From the NCBI RefSeq assembly GCF_947367125.1, contig NZ_CANBCQ010000001.1, positions 62,001-126,000 of the forward strand: 64,000 nucleotides of DNA. The letters run 5' to 3'. The first letter of the stretch is position 1, and the number at the start of each line of letters is the position of its first letter. Below, piece after piece: positions 7,405 to 14,732 of this stretch. The translations under genes and the position numbers were made by a program. Under the pieces are notes generated by a model. It did no database searches. It had not been told where the DNA came from and saw only the letters and a list, made by a program, of their open reading frames with translations. The stretch is from an uncultured Lactobacillus sp. Its GTDB lineage: Bacteria > Bacillota > Bacilli > Lactobacillales > Lactobacillaceae.

Positions 7405-7482
7405 GCACATGAAAACCTAAACGGTAAAATGACACGTCCGACTTAAAGTTACGGTGGTGCTGGTGAAAGTCCAGCCTTGTGC
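7405..7482 (+). other. tRNA-like element 2
   Basis: GCACATG (7405-7411) pairs six of seven with CTTGTGC (7476-7482), directly flanking the T-arm GCTGG-TGAAAGT-CCAGC (7459-7475). Overall length is 78 bases, close to a tRNA. A weak stem with a TTAAAGT loop (7440-7450 region) could be the anticodon arm. The T loop lacks T55 and C56 but keeps T54, A57, A58 and T60. Confidence 0.42.
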
Positions 7483-7543
7483 ATAGCTTGCGACGACCCT
7501 CCCGCTGAGCGGTTAATGAGGCGAGCGAGCGCGTAAACATTGC

Positions 7544-7564
7544 GAACCATCTGCCGGATGGTTC
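7544..7564 (+). other. Strong 8-bp hairpin in the structured leader
   Basis: GAACCATC (7544-7551) and GATGGTTC (7557-7564) form a perfect 8-bp stem with a five-base loop. No T-run follows, so it is unlikely to be a terminator. It lies between tRNA-like elements 2 and 3. Two more perfect hairpins occur further on, GAGTTT/AAACTC at 7782-7797 and AGCGTCAA/TTGATGCT (one G-U) at 7828-7853. Confidence 0.6.
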
Positions 7565-7568
7565 TCCT

Positions 7569-7659
7569 AATCGGTCTTATATCAATTGTTTATTTTCATA
7601 ATATAAACTGCCTTGGTTGTGTTCGTGGTATACACGTGAGTTCGAATCTCACACCGATT
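7569..7659 (+). other. tRNA-like element 3
   Basis: A perfect 7-bp acceptor-like helix AATCGGT (7569-7575) with ACCGATT (7653-7659) and a canonical T-arm GTGAG-TTCGAAT-CTCAC (7636-7652). As in element 1, a 4-bp hairpin (GTGT/ACAC, ending at 7635) abuts the T stem. The D and anticodon region is AT-rich with only a TTATAT/ATATAA stem, and no standard anticodon loop can be assigned. Confidence 0.55.
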
Positions 7660-7663
7660 ATAG

Positions 7664-7764
7664 TAGGATACAGCTAGCCAATGGTGAGCTAGGCATATGG
7701 TAGTCACTGTGTGAGAATTAAATGCCCAATGTTTCTCTTATCGGTTCGATTCCGATGTGTCCTA
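7664..7764 (+). other. tRNA-like element 4 with an expanded anticodon-side loop
   Basis: TAGGATAC (7664-7671) pairs with GTGTCCTA (7757-7764), flanking a canonical T-arm ATCGG-TTCGATT-CCGAT (7740-7756). A D-arm-like AGCT/AGCT stem with a loop containing AATGGT (7672-7690) is present. The next stem, GGCAT/ATGCC (7692-7696, 7722-7726), encloses 25 bases instead of seven, including an internal TCAC/GTGA hairpin. This is the most tRNA-like of the five apart from that expansion. Confidence 0.55.
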
Positions 7765-7881
7765 TCTGGCTGCTAGTACTAGAGTTTCTTTAAACTCCTT
7801 CGCGCTAGTTAGCAAGTGGAAACATACAGCGTCAATGCGGCGTGTTTGATGCTTCTGCAAAATTCTTAATACGGATTAAGG

Positions 7882-7952
7882 AACCTAGTAGTTTAATTAG
7901 AAAAAACGGTAGCAACTAAGCTAGTAATGATGGTGCAAGTCCATCCTGGGTT
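7882..7952 (+). other. tRNA-like element 5
   Basis: At 71 bases this is the most tRNA-sized element. AACCTAG (7882-7888) pairs with CTGGGTT (7946-7952) with one G-U. A GTTT/AAAC D-arm, a TAGC/GCTA stem with a six-base loop and the T-arm GATGG-TGCAAGT-CCATC (7929-7945) fold as a cloverleaf. The anticodon loop is one base short and lacks the usual U33, so decoding is doubtful. Confidence 0.5.
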
Positions 7953-7995
7953 TTACTGTCAATTATGGCAGGATAATTTTATTCATCTCAATTAA

Positions 7996-8022
7996 GTCTG
8001 GTAGTTTTTGCCAGGCTTTTTT
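7996..8022 (+). terminator. Intrinsic terminator after the structured RNA region
   Basis: GTCTGG (7996-8001) and CCAGGC (8011-8016) form a six-pair stem with one G-U and a nine-base loop, followed by six T. It would end transcripts from the late promoter before the protein-coding genes unless read through or antiterminated. Confidence 0.7.
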
Positions 8023-8048
8023 ATAATTGGTTTTGAGGTGAATAGAAT

Positions 8049-8657
8049 ATGAATACATTTAAAGAAGAATTTGAAAATAAAAAACTTTCATGGGAAGAAA
8101 ACGATATGGTTGATGTTGATTACACATGTGGCTACTGTGGAGCATATGTTTCTAGTGATAAAGGAATGCCGTTAATTTATACTGATTTTCGTGGTGATCA
8201 AACGATATATAGAGGTGCAGGCGTTTATATTTGTACTAATTGCCGCATGCCTACTTTTATGTATAAAAATATCCAAGTTCCAGGTAACAGATATGGTTCA
8301 CCAGTTAAAGATGTTCCTGTAAATGTAAATGACGTTTATGAAGAAGCTAGAAGCTGTTATGCCGCTAATGCTTATACTGGAACGGTTTTATTGTGTAGAA
8401 AATTATTGATGCATGTTGCTGTTGACTTAGGGGCAAATGAAAATCTTCGATTTATTGATTATGTTAATTACTTGAATGAGCATCATTTTGTGAGTGTAAA
8501 AAGTGATGAATGGATTGATCAAATTCGGAGATATGGTAATGAAGCAACACATGAGATTGAAGTTAATACTATGCAAGATGCACAAATGATTTTGAAGTTC
8601 TGTGAAATGCTTTTAAAGATGAATTATGAATATCCTTCAATAGCAAATAATGATTAA
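8049..8657 (+). CDS. DUF4145 protein with zinc-finger-like cysteines
   Basis: A 202-residue protein resembling the DUF4145 family. The N-terminal part carries CGYC (residues 27-30) and CTNC (near 63-66), a probable zinc knuckle. The C-terminal helical part (VYEEARSCYAANAYTGTVLL onward, with RRYGNEATHEIE) matches the DUF4145 domain, which recurs near restriction and other defence genes and in prophages. It stands between two intrinsic terminators at the start of the packaging module, so it looks like an inserted cassette. Its biochemical role is unknown. Confidence 0.8.
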   Translation: MNTFKEEFENKKLSWEENDMVDVDYTCGYCGAYVSSDKGMPLIYTDFRGDQTIYRGAGVYICTNCRMPTFMYKNIQVPGNRYGSPVKDVPVNVNDVYEEARSCYAANAYTGTVLLCRKLLMHVAVDLGANENLRFIDYVNYLNEHHFVSVKSDEWIDQIRRYGNEATHEIEVNTMQDAQMILKFCEMLLKMNYEYPSIANND

Positions 8658-8665
8658 TTAATTAA

Positions 8666-8690
8666 GTCGGTTTAACCGGCTTTTTATTTT
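8666..8690 (+). terminator. Intrinsic terminator after the DUF4145 gene
   Basis: GTCGGT (8666-8671) and ACCGGC (8675-8680) form a six-pair stem with a three-base loop and a following TTTTTATTTT tract. It isolates the DUF4145 gene from the terminase operon. Confidence 0.75.
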
Positions 8691-8718
8691 ACTCAAAATA
8701 AGGTGGTGGTGAGATGGT

Positions 8719-9216
8719 GTGAAGAAAGTTCATAAAAGTTCAGATTTAGGGACTTTTTTAAAATTAACTAAGAAGCGTCAAAAAGCTATTGTGATGCTAT
8801 ATGAGGACAAAGAAACTATTGGTGAAATTGCCCAAAAACTGAACATTACTGATAGAGCTATTTATAAGTGGAAAAAAGATCCTGCCTTTATTCAAGCTCA
8901 AAATGAATATGCTATTCACGTGCTTAATTCCGCTTTGCCAGATTCGATTAGAGAATTGATGAAATTAGTTCAAAACAGTAAATCAGACATGGTTAAACTT
9001 CAGGCTATTCAAACCGTACTTAAACATGCTAACCTTCTTTCGGATAACTCAACACCGGAACTCGATAAAGCTAAAATTCGCAAGGCTAATGCCGATGCAA
9101 GAGTGGCTGAAGCTAGAGCTAAAGCTATGGAAGATAACGGTGCAGATGTGGAATTGCTGCTTGATAAGATGATGGATACTTTAGCTAAGGAGGATTTAAA
9201 GCATGGCTCTAAATGA
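8719..9216 (+). CDS. terS: Terminase small subunit
   Basis: A 165-residue DNA-recognition subunit of the packaging motor. Residues about 20-55 form a helix-turn-helix (RQKAIVMLYEDKETIGEIAQ, then a second helix with AIYKWKKDPAF) of the type found in phage small terminases. The middle is helical for oligomerisation, and the C-terminus is Ala/Glu/Lys-rich. It starts with GTG, since the ATG just upstream runs into a stop. It overlaps the large subunit by 14 bases, the usual terS-terL coupling. Confidence 0.88.
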   Translation: MKKVHKSSDLGTFLKLTKKRQKAIVMLYEDKETIGEIAQKLNITDRAIYKWKKDPAFIQAQNEYAIHVLNSALPDSIRELMKLVQNSKSDMVKLQAIQTVLKHANLLSDNSTPELDKAKIRKANADARVAEARAKAMEDNGADVELLLDKMMDTLAKEDLKHGSK

Positions 9217-10432
9217 TGTTCTAACTCCTAAACAAGCTGAAGTTCTTCATACTTATTTGACAGTCCCATTTAAGATGATGATTAATGTGGGTGCTGTTCG
9301 TGCTGGTAAAACTTACATAGATAATATCTTGCTTATGTATGAGTTGCGGCGTGTTGCTAATTTAGCAAAGAAACGAAATGACAAGCACCCACAATTCATT
9401 TTAGCTGGTGCTAGTTCGGGTTCGATTTATAACAATATTATTGCTGAATTATCGCGGCAATTTGGTTTAGATTTAAGACCAGATAAGCACAACCATTATC
9501 ATTTGTTCGGCGTTGACATTGTTCCAGTTTATACAGCTTCAATAGCTGGCTTATCTGGCGCACGTGGTTTTACTTCATACGGTGCTTATGTCAATGAAAC
9601 GACTTTAGCTAATCGTGAAGTTTTCAATGAAATTCGTAACCGTTGTTCTATGGAAGGTTCACATATCATTTGTGATAGTAACCCTGACATTCCTACTCAC
9701 TGGCTAAAAACGGATTTTATTGATAATAAAAATCCTGAAGCTGGTATTATCTCTTACACTTTTACGATTGATGATAATACCTTCTTAGATCCAGGTTATG
9801 TAACATCACTTAAAGCATCAACACCTAAAGGCATGTTTTATGACCGTGCAATTAACGGTTTATGGGTTACGGGTGATGGTATTGTTTATCAAGATTTTGA
9901 TAAAGACACAATGGTAATTGATGATGATCAGGTTCCTGAAAATCTAGAATATTATTGTGGTGTTGACTGGGGCTTTGAGCACCCTAATCCGATTATTCTA
10001 CTTGGTGATAGTCCTGACGGCACTACGTACATGTTAAGAGATTATACGAAGCAACATAAATTTATTAATTACTGGGTAAAGATTGCACAGAATTTACAAG
10101 ATGAATTCGGTCGCAATCTTATTTTTTACGCTGATTCAGCAAGACCAGATAACGTAAATGAATTCCAATTCAATGGCATTAACTGTATCAATGCTAATAA
10201 GAACGTTTTACCTGGAATTGAATGTGTTGCTAGAAAAATGCGTGAAGGCAAGTTCAAGATAGCTGCTTCATGCGCTTAAGGGATTATGAATGAAATTTAT
10301 CAATATGCCTGGGATCCAAATACTGGAATGCCGATGAAAGAAAATGAAAACAGACATAACGACCGCTTAGATGCGCTCAGATATGGAATCTATTCAAGAA
10401 ATGCGAAAGGGGGCTATATTCCTTGGAATTAA
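9203..10432 (+). pseudogene. terL: Terminase large subunit, interrupted by an in-frame stop
   Basis: The packaging ATPase-nuclease. The N-terminal ATPase has the Walker A variant GAVRAGKT (residues 30-37). The nuclease domain shows GVDWGFEHPN (about 254) and FYADSARPDN (about 311). A TAA at 10277-10279 (codon 359) ends translation, but the same frame continues for 50 codons through GIMNEIYQYAWDPNTG to NDRLDALRYG and stops at 10430-10432. The lost part carries the third conserved nuclease aspartate (in RLDALRY). An A-to-T change in a lysine codon would explain the stop. Restart at the ATG at 10286 would only give the tail. AAGGAGG sits nine bases before the start. Confidence 0.88.
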
Positions 10433-11892
10433 AAGATATTCAAAAGATCATTCAAGATACTGCTGGCGAGCGTACTAAGCATATTAATTCTTATGATGAA
10501 GCTTTACGATATTATGAAAACGAGAATGACATTACTCGCAATACGGGTGGAAAGTCTAAGATGAACAAAGATGGTAAAGAAGAACCTTTGCGGCATGCTG
10601 ATAATCGAATTAGTTCAAATTACTATCAATTGCTTGTTGATCAAGAGGCTGGTTACGTTGCAACACAACCACCACAGATTGATGTGGGCAATACTCGTGA
10701 TAATGATGCTGTCAATGATGTTCTAGGTGATGATTTTGCATTAAAGATTAATAACCTTGTTGTTGATACGTCTAATGGTGGTAGAGGTTGGCTTCATTAT
10801 TGGATTGATAAAGATGGTATGTTTCGCTATGGGATTGTACCTCCTAATCAAGTTACGCCGATTTACTCGACTAGTTTAGATAATAAATTGCTTGGTGTAC
10901 TACGATCATACAAACAATTAGATGATGATACTGGTGAATATTTTATTGTTCATGAATTCTGGAATGATAAAGAAGCGTTATTCTTTAAAGAAGTTTCGGT
11001 TAATCCATTTATGATTGAACCATATGCGATTATTCCTGTCTTTGATAGTACAGCTGGTTATTCAATGGGAACTAGTGATCACATTACACATGATTTTGGG
11101 CGTGTTCCTTTCATTGGCTTTCAAAAGAACAAATTATGTTTGCCTGAGTTACATAAAGTCAAAGGCTTAATTGATGCTTATGATGATGTTTATAATGGCT
11201 TCTTAAATGATGTTGACGATATTCAGCAAGTAATTTTAGTGCTTAAGAATTATGGCGGCACCAATTTAGACACTTTCATGAAAGAATTGAAAGAAAAGAA
11301 AGCTGTTAGGTTTAATAATGTTGGTAACGGTGATCAATCAGGCATTGATACACTACAGATTGAAATTCCCGTTGAAGCTCGTAATTCGATTCTTCAAATG
11401 ACCAAGAACGATATTTTCCTTCAAGGTCAAGGCGTTGACCCTGCTAACTTTCAAAGCTCCAATGCTTCAGGCGTTGCAATTAAGATGCTTTACTCACATC
11501 TTGAACTAAAAGCCAGCAACACAGAGGCTTACTTTAGAAGATCAATTAGTGAGCTAGTCCGGGCAATTATGCGATATCTTAACTTATCTGATGCTGATGG
11601 TCGAACCATTACACAAACATGGACTAGAACTAAAGTTGAAGATGACTTATCACAAGCACAAATGGTTTCAACTGTAGCCAACTTTTCAAGTAAAGAAGCA
11701 ATTGCTAAGGCAAATCCAATTGTTGATGATTGGCAACAAGAACTTAAGTGGCAGAAAAAGGATATTCAGGATAGCGACGGTTTTAGGTCCTCACAGCAGT
11801 TTAATGATCCAGATGAACAGTTAGACGATGAAGACGATAAAACCGCTCCAGATAAGCGAGAGCAGGCAAAACAAAAGCCTGATGATGAATAG
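10423..11892 (+). CDS. Portal protein (SPP1 gp6-like)
   Basis: A 489-residue portal of the SPP1 gp6 family, the dodecameric ring at the capsid vertex through which DNA passes. Family segments include the N-terminal AGERTKHINSYDEALRYYEN, the RISSNYYQLLVDQEAGYV stretch near residue 65 and the acidic, Gln-rich C-terminus. It begins with TTG, preceded by AAAGGGGG, and overlaps the end of the terminase frame by ten bases. Intact length for the family. Confidence 0.92.
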   Translation: MELKDIQKIIQDTAGERTKHINSYDEALRYYENENDITRNTGGKSKMNKDGKEEPLRHADNRISSNYYQLLVDQEAGYVATQPPQIDVGNTRDNDAVNDVLGDDFALKINNLVVDTSNGGRGWLHYWIDKDGMFRYGIVPPNQVTPIYSTSLDNKLLGVLRSYKQLDDDTGEYFIVHEFWNDKEALFFKEVSVNPFMIEPYAIIPVFDSTAGYSMGTSDHITHDFGRVPFIGFQKNKLCLPELHKVKGLIDAYDDVYNGFLNDVDDIQQVILVLKNYGGTNLDTFMKELKEKKAVRFNNVGNGDQSGIDTLQIEIPVEARNSILQMTKNDIFLQGQGVDPANFQSSNASGVAIKMLYSHLELKASNTEAYFRRSISELVRAIMRYLNLSDADGRTITQTWTRTKVEDDLSQAQMVSTVANFSSKEAIAKANPIVDDWQQELKWQKKDIQDSDGFRSSQQFNDPDEQLDDEDDKTAPDKREQAKQKPDDE

Positions 11893-11894
11893 CC

Positions 11895-13610
11895 ATGAAT
11901 TCACAAGAATACTGGCGTAGACGTGTACTTTATGCTAAACAACAAGAACTTGATTCTGCTGCTGATTATGAAGATGCGATGCGATCCAGGCTAAAAGATC
12001 TGCAGAACGAGATTAGCAAAGAAGCTAACGTGTTTGTGTCTCGCTATGCTGAAACAAATGAAATTAGTAAAGAAGCTGCTACAAAGATTCTTAGTTCAAT
12101 CGATTCTGCTAAGTGGAGCATGACACTTGAGGAATTCAAGGCTAAGGCTAAAACAGGTGGTTATGAAAAAGAACTTGATAGCGAGTACTTTAAATCTCGG
12201 ATTGCTAGACTACAGAGTTTACATGACCAGCTTGCTGATTTTGCTTCTAAATATGCTGACAGTGAAACTGATAGAATGGCTGTGGCTTTAGCTAAGCGAT
12301 ACAATGACACATACTTACTTGAAAACTATAATAAGTATCTTGTAGTTGGTGGTCTTGATATTGATTTAGCCCACTTCAACGAACAGCAACTAAAAGATAT
12401 TGTTTACCAGCCGTGGCAGGGCAGTAATTTCAGTAAGCGTATCTGGAAAAACTATACTAAGGTTATGCCTGATGTGCTTACTGATGTTCTATTGCGTAGT
12501 ACTTTAATGGGGTACAGTTGGCAGAGAACACAGCGAATGCTTGAAGATCGGTTTGTTGGTATTGAAAATAAAAATCTGCACCGTTTAATTATTACTGAAA
12601 TGGGACATGCTGCAGAACAAGCAACAGCTAAGTTCTATGAAGATAGTAGAATTGACCAATATCAGTATCTTGCTACATTAGAATCACATACCTGCGATGT
12701 TTGCGCTCATTTAGATGAGCGTATTTTTTCTGTCAAAGATAAAGTAATTGGTTTGAATTATCCGTTAATTCATCCATACTGTAGATGCACGACTTGTGCG
12801 TATATGAAAGATTTACCTAATATTACAAGTCGTTGGAGTCGTGATTCTAGCACTGGAAAAGGTAAATGGGTTAAAGATCAACCGTATAGCCAATGGGCTA
12901 GAAAAAATGGGCAGAGACCATATTCATTTGATGAATGGAAGAAATTAGAAGGTATTAAGCCTTTAAGCACGTTATTACTTAAAACTAATGAAATAAGTAG
13001 TGAATTAGGGAGAAGCAGGTATAGTAAACATCTGTTAACTGATGCATACCATAAAGGAAATAATGATGTAGATCTAACTTATATTTCATCAGATGAATAC
13101 AAAGAAAAATTTAATAAATTATCTAATAATAAGAAACTTAATTCACAACTTTATAAATATGCTAAAGCTATATTGACTAACAGAGATGCTACTGATCATG
13201 AGGATAGTTATATTTTTGATAAAACAGGAACTATGGTAGATCAAACTATTAGTAAGAAAGACGAATATTTACAAGTTTCGGTTCCAGATGAAGTTTTGAA
13301 GAAGATTCATGATAATTATGCTCCATGGACATTAGTCGGTTTACATAATCATCCAACTAATATCGGTCCTAGTGGTAGTGATTATGCTGTAGCTAACAGT
13401 AGAAGATATGATTTTGGTGTAATCGTTACTCACGACGGTGAAGTTTATAAATATAGTTTTAAGAATGAAAATCATGTTCTTTCATATGCTATAGATAAAA
13501 CAATTGATAACATCCGAAAAAGCCATTATAATTGGGATGAAGATGAAATTATAAAAGAAACCATGAAAAAACTGAAAGGAATGGGATTAAAATGCGAAAA
13601 AATGAAATAA
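11895..13610 (+). CDS. Minor head (SPP1 gp7/MuF-like) protein fused to a JAMM-like C-terminal domain
   Basis: A 571-residue fusion. Residues 1 to about 310 are the gp7/MuF-type head morphogenesis domain with its cysteine-rich core (THTCDVC-like SHTCDVCAHLD near 265 and HPYCRCTTC near 295). Such proteins sit inside the capsid near the portal. The added 260 residues end in a domain with HNHP (H484, H486) followed by SGSD (S493, D496), the JAMM/MPN metallopeptidase signature HxH-x6-SxxD. MuF proteins often carry C-terminal effector domains delivered with phage DNA, so this may be a polymorphic effector or a head-maturation peptidase. A small gene overlaps its 3' end. Confidence 0.82.
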   Translation: MNSQEYWRRRVLYAKQQELDSAADYEDAMRSRLKDLQNEISKEANVFVSRYAETNEISKEAATKILSSIDSAKWSMTLEEFKAKAKTGGYEKELDSEYFKSRIARLQSLHDQLADFASKYADSETDRMAVALAKRYNDTYLLENYNKYLVVGGLDIDLAHFNEQQLKDIVYQPWQGSNFSKRIWKNYTKVMPDVLTDVLLRSTLMGYSWQRTQRMLEDRFVGIENKNLHRLIITEMGHAAEQATAKFYEDSRIDQYQYLATLESHTCDVCAHLDERIFSVKDKVIGLNYPLIHPYCRCTTCAYMKDLPNITSRWSRDSSTGKGKWVKDQPYSQWARKNGQRPYSFDEWKKLEGIKPLSTLLLKTNEISSELGRSRYSKHLLTDAYHKGNNDVDLTYISSDEYKEKFNKLSNNKKLNSQLYKYAKAILTNRDATDHEDSYIFDKTGTMVDQTISKKDEYLQVSVPDEVLKKIHDNYAPWTLVGLHNHPTNIGPSGSDYAVANSRRYDFGVIVTHDGEVYKYSFKNENHVLSYAIDKTIDNIRKSHYNWDEDEIIKETMKKLKGMGLKCEKMK

Positions 13611-13783
13611 AGGCTTATGTAGATAATATGATTACTAAACCATCTACTGATGCTACAGGTATGACAGCATTTGAAAAAACTTTCAGTGAAGAAGAGTGGG
13701 ATTACTTTATGAAACTTTTGTGGGAAAAGCAACGACTATACGAAGAAGGAAAGATTACAGTTCCGGAACCTTTAGTCGGATAA
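13592..13783 (+). CDS. Small protein overlapping the JAMM-like effector domain gene
   Basis: A 63-residue acidic protein whose start overlaps the end of the minor head gene by 19 bases, with AAAGGA upstream. It contains a central amphipathic helix (SEEEWDYFMKLLWEKQRLYE). It is followed at once by a terminator. The overlap with an effector-like domain is the arrangement seen for immunity or chaperone partners, but no homologue was recognised and the role is speculation. Confidence 0.6.
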   Translation: MRKNEIKAYVDNMITKPSTDATGMTAFEKTFSEEEWDYFMKLLWEKQRLYEEGKITVPEPLVG

Positions 13784-13805
13784 TTTATTTAAATAATTAC
13801 GATTA

Positions 13806-13835
13806 AGAGAATCACAAACGTGGTTCTCTTTTTGT
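13806..13835 (+). terminator. Intrinsic terminator inside the head gene cluster
   Basis: AGAGAATCAC (13806-13815) and GTGGTTCTCT (13820-13829) form a ten-pair stem (one G-U) with a four-base AAAC loop and a following T-run. It separates portal and minor-head genes from scaffold and capsid genes. Confidence 0.82.
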
Positions 13836-13846
13836 TTGGTGAAATT

Positions 13847-14023
13847 ATGCATAATCTATGGAATAAAATACACTATAGTGAGTGGTTTACAATTGCATTG
13901 CAAGTCTTACTTGTAGTGATTGTTTTTGTAGTACTTTCAGTTATAGGAACTCTAATAAATGTGTGGTTTGTTCATTTTATGAAAGATACTTTTGGAATTA
14001 ATGTTTATTGGACATTACATTAA
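13847..14023 (+). CDS. Small single-pass membrane protein
   Basis: A 58-residue protein starting MHNLWNKIHYSEWFTIALQV with one long hydrophobic helix (about residues 14-40). A GTG further upstream (13820) would place the start inside the terminator, so the ATG with GGTGA (13838-13842) is preferred. It is an odd presence between head genes and may be another inserted gene. Function unknown. Confidence 0.5.
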   Translation: MHNLWNKIHYSEWFTIALQVLLVVIVFVVLSVIGTLINVWFVHFMKDTFGINVYWTLH

Positions 14024-14116
14024 TAATTGTTTGACCTGAGTAAGTCGTAAAAACTGCTCTTTTTGTATGCCTTGTGAGAGGTGAACTCGTATAAAACACG
14101 TGAAAGGATTGGAAAA

Positions 14117-14716
14117 ATGAAAAGAGAAAAGTTAAAAAGTTTAGGTTTAAGCGATGAACAGATTAAGGCTGTCATGGATATCAACGGTGTTGATATTGAA
14201 AAAGCTAAATCTAATGTTGATCAATTAACTGAGGAAAATAAATCTCTTAAGGAACAGATGGCTAGCCGTGATAAAGACCTTAAGAAGCTTCAAGATCAAG
14301 TAAAAGATAATGAAGACTTATCTAATCAGTTTAAAGATTTACAAAAGAAATATAAGACAGATACTCAAGCTCTTAATGAGAAAGTTGAAACTGTCAAGCT
14401 TAACAGTGCTATTGATCAAGTTTTATCTGCTAATAAGGTTCGTAATAACAAAGCCATTAGAGGTTTATTGAATAGTGATGAAATCAAGTTTGATAAAGAT
14501 GGTAATTTAACTGGTTTAGATGATCAAATTAAGAGCTTGAAGAAATCAGACCCTTATTTGTTTGATGGCGGTCAAAAAACTGATTATGAACCAACAAATG
14601 GTAAAGAACCTAAAGTAGATAAGAAACTTAATGATATGTCTTTAGTTGAACGCATTGAACTTAAACAGTCAGATCCTGATGCTTATGAAAACTTAGTAAA
14701 GCAATCAGGATTTTAG
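14117..14716 (+). CDS. Capsid scaffolding protein (GP20 family)
   Basis: A 199-residue scaffold of the phage minor structural GP20 family. The first 30 residues form the SLGLSDEQIKAVMDING helix pair, and residues 35 to about 100 are a long coiled coil rich in Lys, Glu and Gln. The C-terminal part ends in ELKQSDPDAYENLVKQSGF. An upstream GTG would lengthen it, but AAAGGA (14103-14108) is correctly spaced for the ATG at 14117. It precedes the major capsid gene by 16 bases, as usual. Confidence 0.88.
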   Translation: MKREKLKSLGLSDEQIKAVMDINGVDIEKAKSNVDQLTEENKSLKEQMASRDKDLKKLQDQVKDNEDLSNQFKDLQKKYKTDTQALNEKVETVKLNSAIDQVLSANKVRNNKAIRGLLNSDEIKFDKDGNLTGLDDQIKSLKKSDPYLFDGGQKTDYEPTNGKEPKVDKKLNDMSLVERIELKQSDPDAYENLVKQSGF

Positions 14717-14732
14717 AAAGGAATTTTAAAAG

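Noticed and set aside
7254..7952. Calling standard tRNA genes with assigned amino acids
   Set aside because: Acceptor and T arms are good, but no element has a normal seven-base anticodon loop with U33, so no anticodon can be given honestly.
7250..7960. Group I or group II intron in the structured region
   Set aside because: No catalytic core motifs, domain V-like hairpin or maturase ORF was seen.
13820..13846. GTG start for the small membrane protein
   Set aside because: It lies in the 3' arm of a strong terminator and has no ribosome site; the ATG at 13847 is better.
14037..14066. Another terminator before the scaffold gene
   Set aside because: The GAGTAAGT/ACTGCTC pairing is interrupted and short; the T-run alone is not enough.
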